Source: Mesostigma viride
Lineage: Eukaryota; Streptophyta; Mesostigmatophyceae; Mesostigmatales; Mesostigmataceae
NCBI GenBank assembly: GCA_009746045.1
Contig: RPFO01000721.1
Coordinates: 1 to 53,676 of the forward strand
Reading direction: 5' to 3'
Length of the DNA: 53,676 bases
Part shown: positions 9,106 through 20,159 of the stretch, piece after piece
Layout: the number at the start of each line of letters is the position of its first letter
Position numbering within the stretch: the first letter of the stretch is position 1
The notes under the pieces: generated by a model
What the model was told of the DNA's origin: nothing
Seen by the model: the letters and a program-made list of their open reading frames with translations, nothing else
The model's database searches: none
Program-made: the position numbers and the translations under genes

Positions 9106-9142
9106 GTTGCGTAACTAGTTGCGTTACCGCGGGTTGGTACTG
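9106..9142 (-). repeat. right 37-bp terminal inverted repeat of the 8.3-kb element
   Basis: It is the exact reverse complement of 814-850 and is followed by the TA duplication (9143-9144) and by array sequence in register. Confidence 0.9.
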
Positions 9143-12100
9143 TACACCATGCACACAAGGGGCGGCTGCACACACACGTACATCCACCGCGCACGCAAGG
9201 GGCGGCTGCACACACACGTACACACACCGCGCACGCAAGGGACGGCTGCACACAAACGTACATACACCGCGCACGCAAGGGGCGGCTGCACACACATGTA
9301 CATACACCATGCACGCAAGGGGCGAGTGCACTCACATGTACATACACCATGCACGCAAGGGGCAACTGCACACACACGTACATCCACCGCGCATGCAAGG
9401 GCCGGCTGCACACACACGTACACACACCATGCACAGAAGGGACGGCTGCACACAAACGTACATACACCGCGCACGCAAGGGGCAACTGCACACACACGTA
9501 CACACACCATGCACGCTTGGGGCGACGGCACTCACATGTACATCCACCGCGCACGCAAGGGGCGGCTGCACACACACGTACATCCACCATGCACGCAAGG
9601 AGCGACTGCACACACACGTACATCCACCGCGCACGCAAGGGCCGGCTGCACTCACATGTACATGCACCATGCACGCAAGGGGCGGCTGCACACACGTGTA
9701 CATACACCATGCACGCAAGGGGCAAGTGCACGCACACTTACACACACACCGCGCACGCAAGGGGCAACTGCACACACACGTACATCCACCGCGCACGCAA
9801 GGGGCGGCTGCACACACACGTACACACACCATGCACGCTTGGGGCGACGGCACTCACATGTACATACACCGCGCACGCAAGGGGCGGCTGCACACACACG
9901 TACACACACCATGCACGCAAGGGCCGGCTGCACTCACATGTACATACACCGCGCATGCAAGGGGCGAGTGCACGCACACTTACACACACACCGCGCACGC
10001 AAGGGACGCCTGCACACACACGTACATCCACCATGCACGCAAGGGACGGCTGCACACACACGTACATCCACCGCGCACGCAAGGGGCAACTGCACACACA
10101 CGTACACACACCATGCACGCTTGGGGCGACGGCACTCACATGTACATCCACCGCGCACGCAAGGGGCGGCTGCACACACACGTACATCCACCATGCACGC
10201 AAGGAGCGGCTGCACTCACATGTACATACACCGCGCATGCAAGGGGCGGTTGCACACACACGTACACACACCATGCACGCAAGGGGCGGCTGCACACACA
10301 CGTACATACACCGCGCACGCAAGGGGCGGCTGCACACACACGTACATCCACCGCGCACGCAAGGGGCAACTGCACACACACGTACACACACCATGCACGG
10401 AAGGGGCGGCTGCACACACATGTACATACACCATGCACGCAAGGGGCGGCTGCACACACGTGTACATACACCATGCACGCAAGGGGCAAGTGCACGCACA
10501 CTTACACACACACCGCGCACGCAAGGGGCAACTGCACACACACGTACATCCACCGCGCACGCAAGGGGCGGCTGCACACACACGTACACACACCATGCAC
10601 GCTTGGGGCGACGGCACTCACATGTACATACACCGCGCACGCAAGGGGCGGCTGCACACACACGTACACACACCATGCACGCAAGGGCCGGCTGCACTCA
10701 CATGTACATACACCGCGCATGCAAGGGGCGAGTGCACGCACACTTACACACACACCGCGCACGCAAGGGACGCCTGCACACACACGTACATCCACCATGC
10801 ACGCAAGGGCCGGCTGCACACACACGTACATCCACCGAGCACGCAAGGGGCAACTGCACACACACGTACATCCACCGCGCACGCAAGGGGCAAGTGCACA
10901 CACACGTACATCCACCGCGCACGCAAGGGGCGAGTGCACACACACGTACATCCACCGCGCACGCAAGGGGCGGCTGCACACACACATACACACCATGCAC
11001 GCAAGGGCCGGCATGCACACACACGTACATCCACCGCGCACGCAAGGGGCAACTGCACACACACGTACACACACCGCGCACGCAAGGGGCGAGTGCACAC
11101 ACACGTACATCCACCGCGCACGCAAGGAGCGACTGCACACACACGTACATCCACCGCGCATGCAAGGGCCGGCTGCACACACACGTACATCCACCGCGCA
11201 TGCAAGGGGCGGCTGCACACACACGTACACACACCATGCACGCAAGGGCCGGCTGCACTCACATGTACATACACCATGCACGCAAGGGGCCGGCTGAACT
11301 CACATGTACATACACCATGCACACAAGGGGCGGCTGCACACACACGTACATCCACCGCGCACGCAAGGGGCGGCTGCACACACACGTACACACACCGCGC
11401 ACGCAAGGGACGGCTGCACACAAACGTACATACACCGCGCACGCAAGGGGCGGCTGCACACACATGTACATACACCATGCACGCAAGGGGCGAGTGCACT
11501 CACATATGTACATACACCATGCACGCAAGGGGCAACTGCACACACACGTACATCCACCGCGCATGCAAGGGCCGGCTGCACACACACGTACACACACCAT
11601 GCACAGAAGGGACGGCTGCACACAAACGTACATACACCGCGCACGCAAGGGGCAACTGCACACACACGTACACACACCATGCACGCTTGGGGCGACGGCA
11701 CTCACATGTACATCCACCGCGCACGCAAGGGGCGGCTGCACACACACGTACATCCACCATGCACGCAAGGAGCGACTGCACACACACGTACATCCACCGC
11801 GCACGCAAGGGACGGCTGCACTCACATGTACATGCACCATGCACGCAAGGGGCGGCTGCACACACGTGTACATACACCATGCACGCAAGGGGCAAGTGCA
11901 CGCACACTTACACACACACCGCGCACGCAAGGGGCAACTGCACACACACGTACATCCACCGCGCACGCAAGGGGCGGCTGCACACACACGTACACACACC
12001 ATGCACGCTTGGGGCGACGGCACTCACATGTACATACATCGCGCACGCAAGGGGCTGCACACACACGTACACACACCATGCACGCAAGGGCCGGCTGCAC

Positions 12101-12485
12101 TCACATGTACATACACCGCGCATGCAAGGGGCGAGTGCACGCACACTTACACACACACCGCGCACGCAAGGGACGGCTGCACACACACGTACATCCACCA
12201 TGCACGCAAGGGACGGCTGCACACACACGTACATCCACCGAGCACGCAAGGGCAACTGCACACACACGTACACACACCATGCAGCCATGGGGCGATGGTG
12301 GTTGGATGTACATCCACCATGCACGCGTGGGGCGGTTGCATGGTGAGGTTTTGCACCATGCATGCGTGGATGGTGGTTGACACACACGTACACCATGTGT
12401 GCACGCAAGGGCCGGCTGCACTCACATGTACATACACCGCGCATGCAAGGGGCACATGCACACACACGTACACACACCGCGCTAC
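9143..12485. repeat. 40-bp minisatellite, array 2
   Basis: About 83 units share the same strand sense as array 1. The array has higher-order structure: 9143 onward repeats from 11311 onward (offset 2168 bp), with matching rare variants such as CATGCACACAAGGGGCGG and the AAACGTACATACACC unit. The junction GGCCGGCTGAAC...TACACCATGCACACAAGG at about 11287-11325 is the pre-insertion form of the site now occupied by the 8.3-kb element. The end (12284-12485) is irregular. Confidence 0.97.
12284..12400. repeat. mosaic of the 40-bp array and the 41-bp minisatellite
   Basis: In otherwise in-phase array sequence, short patches switch to the other minisatellite: GCAGCCATGGGGCGATGG, TGGTTGGATGTACATCC, ATGGTGAGGTTTTGC and GCGTGGATGGTGGTTGACAC. 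The sister array (23301 onward) has ordinary 40-bp units at the same point. The mosaic lies within 200 bp of the 12486 duplication junction. It may be template switching, conversion, or a consensus error. Confidence 0.75.
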
Positions 12486-14366
12486 GCAAGGGTGGGGATG
12501 TAAAGGACCCTTGCTCTAGGTGCACCAGGGCACTTGCATCCCCATGATCTTCAAGCTATGCCCAGCGAAGGGGGAGCCTGTCATGGGGGGGAAGATCAGC
12601 ATAGCTATACAAAAAGGCTAGGGCATGGCGTCTCAGCAGAGAGTGACTCCCTGCATGGGCACAACATAGCTAAATAAAGCTAGGCATCATCTGGAGTGTG
12701 GCACATCATAGGCACACATGTACATGATTAAATAAAGCGTGTGGCTTAGCTAGGATAGTGCCTCTAGGAGGCGTACATGTACATGGCCACGGTCTATCTA
12801 TTCTACACTACTACTGCTGTATTCCCCTAAGCTGGGGCGTCTGGAGTCGTTGGGGCCGCGGGGGTCGCCTGCCAGGGCTTGTGGCCGACGTAGATGGCCG
12901 CCCCCTTCCAGTACACCGGCTGCCCCGCCTTGGTCTGCCGGAGCTGGAGGTAGATGGGCCATAGCTCCCGTCGCCGTTGTTGCTGCGCCAGGGTCAAGTC
13001 GTCGTCAAGGGTGAAGAGAGTCTTCTCGAGCCGCTTGCGGCGTCGGAGAAAAGAAATCTTGTCCGCCGGGGTCTTAAAGGTGAGAAGGAGCGGGGGCGGC
13101 CCTGCCTTACCCCGCGCGCGGGGAAGGCGGTGGGCGACCAGGTCGATCTCACCAGTAAGGCCCATGCGACTAAGAATTTCTCTCTCAAACGCACGTGCAA
13201 GCTTCTCGGAATTCTCACCTTCCTCCATGTCGAGGTTCTTGACAATGACGTTAAGGCTGCGCTTGGCAAGCTCGGCCTCCTCGCGGAGGTCAAGCGTCTG
13301 CCGCTGGAGCTGGGCTGCGACGGCGGAGGTGGTGGAGGTGGTGTGCTGCTTAAGCATGTCCGCCCAGGTCGTGATGGGAGGAGCATCGCCGGCCAGGCCA
13401 GCAGAGGCTGGCTTGGCGGCAATGTCCTTCACCGCCTGGGCGGTGAGGCCCGCGGTGTTCTGCAGGACCTCGATAGCGATGGCATTATCCTTAAGACGTT
13501 GGTCAATGTCGCGGAGCTGGGCGGTGATGGAGTCGGTGGAGGCGGAGGGGGGGGGTGGAGGCGAGGAGGGTGGCGGTGGCGGTGGGGATGGTGGGGAGCT
13601 CAGCAGCCAGCGTGCGACCCACAGCTGCCACATCTGCAGCTAGGGGCGTCACGTGCTGTGAGATGGTTTCTTGGAGGTGGAGGAGGAAGGTGGATTCGGT
13701 CAAGGGGGAGGGGGTCCAGAGGTCCGTGACAGAGCGGTCAAGGATGGAAAAGAGGGCGGCGAGCTGAAGACGGGGGCGAGACCAGCGGGCCAGGTTCTCA
13801 GGTCGGTGAGTAAACCGGCCGTCAGGTCCAGGGCGGAGGCGGTAATGGCTGTGAAGGCGCTGGCACAGGTCGAAAATGGAGGCGTATGACCCATAAAACA
13901 CGAGCTCCAGTATCTTGATGGGTGGCATGTCGAAAAAGCCGGGTCTGGCACCGTCGAAGGTGGAAAATAACCCGTCAACGTCAAAGTCGCGCTCAGACCA
14001 GCTTGGTTCGGTTGGGCGGCTGCGTTTTGGCTCGGGCGAGGCTGAGGGCGAGGCAGGAAGCCCGGGAGGGTGCTGGGCGACAACCAGTGCGCGACTAGGG
14101 TCACCACCGCCTTCCGGCCCTGATGGCGAAGCTGCAGCCGGAGCTGCAGACGTATTTTCATTGCCGAGCGCAGCCGTCAGGCTGCGTTGCGTCGATGGGC
14201 GTTTGCTCATCGTATATTGCGTAATAGCGTCGGAAAATTATATCAGCATGTGCGTCGTAGAAAGACGCGTCGATTGTGATATTCACGGCTAAATTCGGTG
14301 CTCAAACGTGAAAGTTATGAGCTCCGCCGTCAGCCATGGCTACCTCGTGGCTCGTGGCTATTTTTT
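12486..14366 (-). mobile_element. retroelement copy II, 3' end lost
   Basis: This is the duplicate of 2447-4326. The last ~100 nt of the 3' UTR, the CAATT tail and the left target duplication are missing because the duplication junction lies inside the element. The right target duplication remains at 14367-14378. Confidence 0.88.
12827..14210 (-). pseudogene. L1-type ORF1, frameshifted copy
   Basis: It is identical in content to the intact ORF at 2788-4170, but a G run near 13547-13556 has nine G instead of eight (3507-3515 region in copy I). The shift falls in the Thr/Pro-rich part, about residue 219, before the coiled coil. The result is a 235-codon N-terminal ORF ending at 13503 and a separate open stretch to 12827 that keeps the coiled coil, RRM-like and C-terminal domains. 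The change is either a real inactivating slip or a homopolymer sequencing error. A read-level check decides. Confidence 0.8.
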
Positions 14367-14378
14367 TGGTTGGAAGAT

Positions 14379-14596
14379 GGGGGGTTGCAGCCATGTGTGC
14401 GTGGATGGTGGTTGGATGGTGGGGGGTGCAGCCATGCATGCGTGGATGGTGGTTGGATGGTGGGGGGATGCTGCCATGCATGCATTAATGGTTGTTTGAT
14501 GGTGGTGGGCTGCAGCCATGTGTGCGTGGATGATGGTTTGATAGTGGGGGGTTGCAGCCATGCGTGCGTGGATGGTAGTTGGATGATGGGGGTGTA
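14379..14596 (+). repeat. ~41-bp minisatellite, duplicate copy
   Basis: Counterpart of 4339-4556, unchanged. Confidence 0.9.
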
Positions 14597-14713
14597 GGGA
14601 GTCCTTGATGGTGGGGATGTAGGGACTTCTTGATACTTCTAAGTCATGGATTATAATTAATGGATTAAAGTAAGCTTACTGATTAAATGAGACGAAATTT
14701 AGTTCAATTGACA

Positions 14714-15139
14714 ATTGACAATTGACAATTGAATTGACAATTCAATTGACAATTCAATCGACAATTCAATTGACAACTCAATTGACAATTCAATTGACAA
14801 CTCAATTGACAGTTCAATTGACAATTCAATTCAATCAATTCAATTCAATTCAATTCAATTCAATTCAATTCAATTCAATTCAATTCAATTCAATTCAATT
14901 CAATTCAATTCAATTCAATTCAATTCAATTCAATTCAATTCAATTCAATTCAATTCAATTCAATTCAATTCAATTCAATTCAATTCAATTCAATTCAATT
15001 CAATTCAATTCAATTCAATTCAATTCAATTCAATTCAATTCAATTCAATTCAATTCAATTCAATTCAATTCAATTCAATTCAAGTCAATTCAAGTCAGTT
15101 CAGTTCAATTCAATTCTATTCAATTTAAATAATTCAATT
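14714..15139 (+). repeat. (CAATT)n microsatellite, duplicate copy
   Basis: Counterpart of 4674-5104, one pentamer shorter. Confidence 0.96.
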
Positions 15140-15190
15140 CAACTTCGCATAGTCTAGCCGTAAATTTCTTGGATCATGAACAATGGGCAG

Positions 15191-15371
15191 TTGCAACCAC
15201 CATCCATGCACGCATGGCTGCACCCCCCCACCATCCCACCACCATCCACGCATGCATGGCTGCAACCCCCCACCATCCCACCACCATCCATGCACACATG
15301 GCAGCAAATCCTCACCATCCAACCACTATTTATCCACGCACGCTAGCTGCAGCCCCCAACCATCCAACCAT
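15191..15371 (-). repeat. ~41-bp minisatellite, inverted, duplicate copy
   Basis: Counterpart of 5156-5336. It is followed by the same two CCCTAAA units at 15377-15390. Confidence 0.88.
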
Positions 15372-15459
15372 CACAACCCTAAACCCTAAACAGTTGTAAG
15401 CCCAGCTCAGCATCTTATAATCCTCCTCCTCCTGGCTAAACTGTTTATTTTGACATGAC

Positions 15460-15732
15460 ATGGCCAGCATACTGACTGGCACATTATGCCCATGGTTTGT
15501 CACCAAGATTTTCTATCACCCGTATAAGCTTGAAAGCACCCTTGAAGCAGCCCATGGCCAAACAATCACGCAATATGAACGTAGCAAAAGAATAAATAAC
15601 ATCTATGAATGTTATTCAACGCATTTAGCGTTAGAAACATGCACTACCACACCATGGTGTGGCATTTGCATGGTAAAAAAAGAGGGCTTTAGAGAGGGCC
15701 AGGCAACGGTCGAGAAAGATCATCAAGGCTGA
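15460..15732 (+). CDS. hypothetical protein, 90 aa (duplicate copy)
   Basis: The sequence is identical to the ORF at 5425-5697, with the same cysteine cluster (TCTTTPWCGIC) near the C-terminus. Family and function are unknown. Identity only reflects the recent duplication and gives no evidence of selection. Confidence 0.3.
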   Translation: MASILTGTLCPWFVTKIFYHPYKLESTLEAAHGQTITQYERSKRINNIYECYSTHLALETCTTTPWCGICMVKKEGFREGQATVEKDHQG

Positions 15733-16008
15733 AAAGTGACAACGCCTCACAAGATTAAATTCATTTACAAACGTCAGGAAACCATGGGGGAACGATAAAC
15801 CAGCCATACCTTGCATGGCTAACGTTACCTTGGCCCAGGCAGTGCCCGCAAAAGCGGCACTTTGCGGCACACAAGCTGTGATGTGACAGGGTGGTCAAAA
15901 TCGTCACATCTTTACTGCCGCTGCCTATATTCAACGACGATGCATGATAACAAGTAATTAAATAAACCTAGACACCCGCCGGGTTGCGCCGTAAAGCACT
16001 TGTAGTAA

Positions 16009-16320
16009 TCAATTCCGTCGAACCTGCCTGATCGCAGTTTTTCCCAGCAAGAACACTGACGGCACGTGGTAAATCGCATCCCCGCGAGCTAAAAATTGAT
16101 CCGAATCATATTTGGGACGTATAAGCTCTATTTCCTGAGTTTGGCCGGGAAATTCGTCCGCAAACGTACAGTAAATTGCAAGCACGGGTGCAAAGCCGCC
16201 ATGGCTAAGTCGTGCATTTCCGAAACGCGCACGGTGCCAATTCACGCACTTCAGGTTGCACGGTGTGGTCGTGCGATTCTGAGAAGTGCGCACCCGGGGG
16301 GAAACCGGCCCCTTGCGCAC
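16009..16320 (-). pseudogene. 3'-terminal coding fragment (duplicate copy)
   Basis: Counterpart of 5974-6285. It has the same protein-like C-terminus with AIYHVPSVFLLGKTAIRQV before the stop, and again no recognisable upstream part beyond the ~160-bp repeat. Confidence 0.4.
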
Positions 16321-16536
16321 TCCCTAGTTACGCACTCCCTAGTAAAGTCGATAGATTGCGTACCTACACCTTTGGAAATGGCATTGTTTATTTGTTTTCT
16401 TTCAAACGCACACTCCAGGTTGCGCGCGGTGTGGTTGTGCGATTCTGAGAAGTGCGCACCCGGGGGGAAACCGGCCCCTTGCGCACTCCCTAGTTACGCA
16501 CTCCCTAGTAAAGTCGATAGATTGCGTACCTACACC

Positions 16537-17510
16537 CAGTGTTTTTTTTAAGGTTTTCGTTACTAGTGGCGCTAGGCCACTTGTGGCGTTTCGAACTATG
16601 AAAACTTCAGTTTACTCGGCCAATGTGTGGCTTTAAGCCAATTAAAATTGGGCTTGGCACGGCCACGTGTGGCGGGCTGGCTTTTTGGTGCAGCAAATGA
16701 CCCTACCGGCAGCGGGGTCAGCGCGGCGCGGCGCCGTACTGGCATTCCAAGTTCAAAGTAGTTCAGAACAGTATGTTTAATTATCTTAAGTTCAAACTAG
16801 TAGAATTTATTAGAATCATTCACGCCTTAAGTTGGGTTCACGCCTGAAGTTGGGTTGACCAAAAACCTCGAACCCAACTTAAGGCGTGAATGCCTGTACA
16901 CAAGGCGGGCGAGCGTCTCCGTCTCAGGCATCGGCGCCGGGCGTACTTGGTAAATTAACAACAACGATTACCACTACAGCCACTGCTTAACAAAACGATT
17001 ACTGAAGTGCCGAAAGTCGAAACACATAGTCAATGCAATGCAGTACAGTACTGTATGGCTGGCGAGTGACTGGAACTGAGGCGCCAGCCGCCAGGCCGCC
17101 AGCCAGCTGAAGCCAGAAAATGCACACAAGCTGCAGTCTGCACAGTGCACTCTGGTCTCTGGCAGCGGGCCACTTGCCACTTGGCACTTGGCCGGGCTCT
17201 ACGTACATGCACTATGCAGTCAGTAAGTCAGTCAGTCATAGTAATACTCATAGTAGTTCTAGTACTAGGGAGGCTTGTGGCGGAACGCCGGCCGGAAGAC
17301 CGGCTGACACCGCCAATTGTGGCGTAGCCTGTACTAGAGTGAACTTCAGGCACGGCCACCCTGTGGCGAAACGAAACTACAAAGTAGAACAGCACGGCCA
17401 AATTGTGGCTTCTTGGGTGCCCTGTCCAAGTGGGTGGCACCGCCACATTTTGCCAAAAAAAGTGCCACACCGCCACATTTGGCGGTGTATCGCCACTAAA
17501 AAAAACACTG
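16537..17510 (+). mobile_element. hAT-type 974-bp element, ancestral insertion in block II
   Basis: Counterpart of 6502-7475, with the same CCTACACC duplication at 16529-16536 and 17511-17518. It was therefore in place before the tandem duplication. Confidence 0.88.
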
Positions 17511-17734
17511 CCTACACCTTTGGAAATGGCATTGTTTTCTTTCAAACGCACACTCCAGGTTGCGCGCGGTGTGGTCGTGCGATTCTGAGAAGTGCGCACC
17601 CGGGGGAAAACCGGCCCCTTGAGCACGCAAGTCGGTAGATTGCGTACCTTGGGAGACGGCATTATTAGTACTTACATATGTGTCAGAGACGGTATTAGTA
17701 CATAAGTGTCAGATGAGGGTACACATGTATCGGC

Positions 17735-18020
17735 TTCGTTGTGGATCACGCCACTAAAATGACTAAATACAGTAAGATAAGCTTACATACCAAGCGCCGA
17801 CACTTAGCGTGTGGCATGGCAGTACATAGACCGAAGTGGAGCGTGACCCACAACGACGTTGTGGGTCACGCCACCACATAGATGTAGATACCAAGCGCCG
17901 ACACGGCGTGTGGCAGTAGACCGAAGTGGAGCGTGACCCACAACGACGTTGTGGGTCACGCCACTAGCTACATACCAACGACACTTAGCGTGTGGCAGAC
18001 TGGTAGTAGAGCATGTACCG
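17735..18020. repeat. 31-bp palindrome units (duplicate copy)
   Basis: Counterpart of 7700-7985. The palindromes are at 17841-17871 and 17931-17961. Confidence 0.85.
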
Positions 18021-18075
18021 GGCTGTTTCTACTACATAATACACCCGGCGTGTACACCTGTGTACACCCGTAGTG

Positions 18076-19049
18076 CAGTGTTTTTTTTAGTGGCGATACA
18101 CCGCCAAATGTGGCGGTGTGGCACTTTTTTTGGCAAAATGTGGCGGTGCCACCCACTTGGACAGGGCACCCAAGAAGCCACAATTTGGCCGTGCTGTTCT
18201 ACTTTGTAGTTTCGTTTCGCCACAGGGTGGCCGTGCCTGAAGTTCACTCTAGTACAGGCTACGCCACAATTGGCGGTGTCAGCCGGTCTTCCGGCCGGCG
18301 TTCCGCCACAAGCCTCCCTAGTACTAGAACTACTATGAGTATTACTATGACTGACTGACTTACTGACTGCATAGTGCATGTACGTAGAGCCCGGCCAAGT
18401 GCCAAGTGGCAAGTGGCCCGCTGCCAGAGACCAGAGTGCACTGTGCAGACTGCAGCTTGTGTGCATTTTCTGGCTTCAGCTGGCTGGCGGCCTGGCGGCT
18501 GGCGCCTCAGTTCCAGTCACTCGCCAGCCATACAGTACTGTACTGCATTGCATTGACTATGTGTTTCGACTTTCGGCACTTCAGTAATCGTTTTGTTAAG
18601 CAGTGGCTGTAGTGGTAATCGTTGTTGTTAATTTACCAAGTACGCCCGGCGCCGATGCCTGAGACGGAGACGCTCGCCCGCCTTGTGTACAGGCATTCAC
18701 GCCTTAAGTTGGGTTCGAGGTTTTTGGTCAACCCAACTTCAGGCGTGAACCCAACTTAAGGCGTGAATGATTCTAATAAATTCTACTAGTTTGAACTTAA
18801 GATAATTAAACATACTGTTCTGAACTACTTTGAACTTGGAATGCCAGTACGGCGCCGCGCCGCGCTGACCCCGCTGCCGGTAGGGTCATTTGCTGCACCA
18901 AAAAGCCAGCCCGCCACACGTGGCCGTGCCAAGCCCAATTTTAATTGGCTTAAAGCCACACATTGGCCGAGTAAACTGAAGTTTTCATAGTTCGAAACGC
19001 CACAAGTGGCCTAGCGCCACTAGTAACGAAAACCTTAAAAAAAACACTG
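18076..19049 (-). mobile_element. hAT-type 974-bp element, new insertion in block II only
   Basis: The same 974-bp element lies here in the opposite orientation to 16537-17510. It has a different 8-bp duplication, CCGTAGTG, at 18068-18075 and 19050-19057. Block I has the uninterrupted site CCGTAGTGTACACCC near 8035-8045. The insertion is thus younger than the tandem duplication, and with the older copy it makes a ~1-kb inverted pair. It has no transposase ORF. Confidence 0.92.
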
Positions 19050-19194
19050 CCGTAGTGTACACCCGTGTGCACCCACTTACAGGCGGACTTGTGGATGATC
19101 AATTATATTTGTTCCTTTTAAAAATGATGATTTAATGTTTATAAATTGCAAGCTAAGATCAAGTGATGATGTATTGTAATTGTTGTACTATCTC

Positions 19195-19276
19195 CGACAG
19201 GACAACAGCTATCTATCAATGACCGACAGGACAAACAGCTATCTATCATCATTGATAGATAGCTGTTGTCCTGTCG
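19195..19276. repeat. 28-bp inverted repeat (duplicate copy)
   Basis: Counterpart of 8178-8259. The region 19277-20122 between it and the right terminus is the unchanged duplicate of 8260-9105 and holds no supported gene. Confidence 0.88.
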
Positions 19277-20122
19277 TACGTACACGTGTATGTAGTATGT
19301 AATGCGTGCGCCGGACGAGGGTACACGCCGGTTCACGATGATCAAGTGTGAAAAATACGTACACCGCGCCCACAAATTTTTTGGTACATGCACGTTATCA
19401 AAGAGACAACCAGCGCAGGCCAGAAATCGGGAGAATCCGGACCATGGTAGCTCGAGCCTGCCGTTATCTTTTCCGCGTTTTCGAGTCGTTCAGGATGATG
19501 AAGATGAATGGTGATGGAAATGTGTATCCTTGTGCATTGAAATTATGGCTGGCTTACGTGTGGAGCGACGTTATGCACGTCCGATCCACGATTAGTACTT
19601 TACATATTAATGTGAGGATTTCGCACAAGCCATCGTCAATGATGCTATGCTTTCAGTACATATAAACAGTCCAAGCGAACACATTATATTTCATGAGCCT
19701 GTCGGGCAAAATTAATTTTGGCGTGTATGCCAAATTTTAACACGTCGATATGCCATGGCGGACCTGGTACTACGTACTGTACGTACCGGTGGCAGCCCTT
19801 ACGCACCTTTCGTAAATACGAGGAAGCCAGACGTAATAACTGAGGATCGATCAATTTCAGACTTCTGACTTCCGCCGCATCCTTTTTAACCGCAACGCGT
19901 CAGTTCATTATTGGCCCCTACATCGAGGGTACCCCATGTTTGTTGCGTTTCTCCCTCGTTGCGGAACCGCAAAATCGGTGAGTGCCTTTTGCGGAACTGG
20001 CTATGGCGATTCTTCCTGACCCCGTATCTTTCTGTAGACATAAGCTTTTACGCAACGGAAGGTGGCGTTGGGTAGCCCTACACTTCCTTCATATAAATAC
20101 GTCATTTAATTTTTTTTGATTA

Positions 20123-20159
20123 GTTGCGTAACTAGTTGCGTTACCGCGGGTTGGTACTG
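20123..20159 (-). repeat. right terminal inverted repeat of element copy II
   Basis: Exact copy of 9106-9142, followed by TA (20160-20161). Confidence 0.9.

Larger units (their letters stand above)
814..9142. mobile_element. 8.3-kb TIR element with TA target duplication (Tc1/mariner-type ends), copy I
   Basis: The segment begins with CAGTACCAACCCGCGGTAAC and ends with its reverse complement. The perfect inverted termini are 37 bp (814-850 and 9106-9142). The flanks are TA at 812-813 and TA at 9143-9144. Removing the element and one TA restores a normal array unit, and that exact empty junction occurs at about 11300-11325. CAGT termini with a TA duplication are typical of the IS630/Tc1/mariner superfamily, but no DDE/D transposase was recognised inside. 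The element is far longer than ordinary members because it hosts minisatellites, a retroelement and a hAT insertion. It may be non-autonomous, or it may code for an unrecognised spliced protein. Confidence 0.8.
12486..20159. mobile_element. 8.3-kb element copy II, left-truncated tandem duplicate
   Basis: From GCAAGGGTGGGGATG onward this repeats 2447-9142 almost perfectly. The offset is 10039, then 10040 after an extra G at 13548-13556, then 10035 after loss of one CAATT unit, then 11017 after a 982-bp hAT insertion. The left terminus and first 1.6 kb of the element are missing. The right 37-bp terminus (20123-20159) and TA are intact. It abuts array 2 at a GCAAGGG microhomology, so it arose by duplication and not by transposition. 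Confidence 0.93.

Noticed and set aside
9119-12519. Open frames of over 1000 codons (HTHVHTPCTQGA-type proteins) and matching reverse frames in the 40-bp arrays
   Set aside because: The unit has no stop in several frames and 40 is not divisible by three, so three frames are open together. There is no codon structure, start context or domain. They are artefacts of a satellite.
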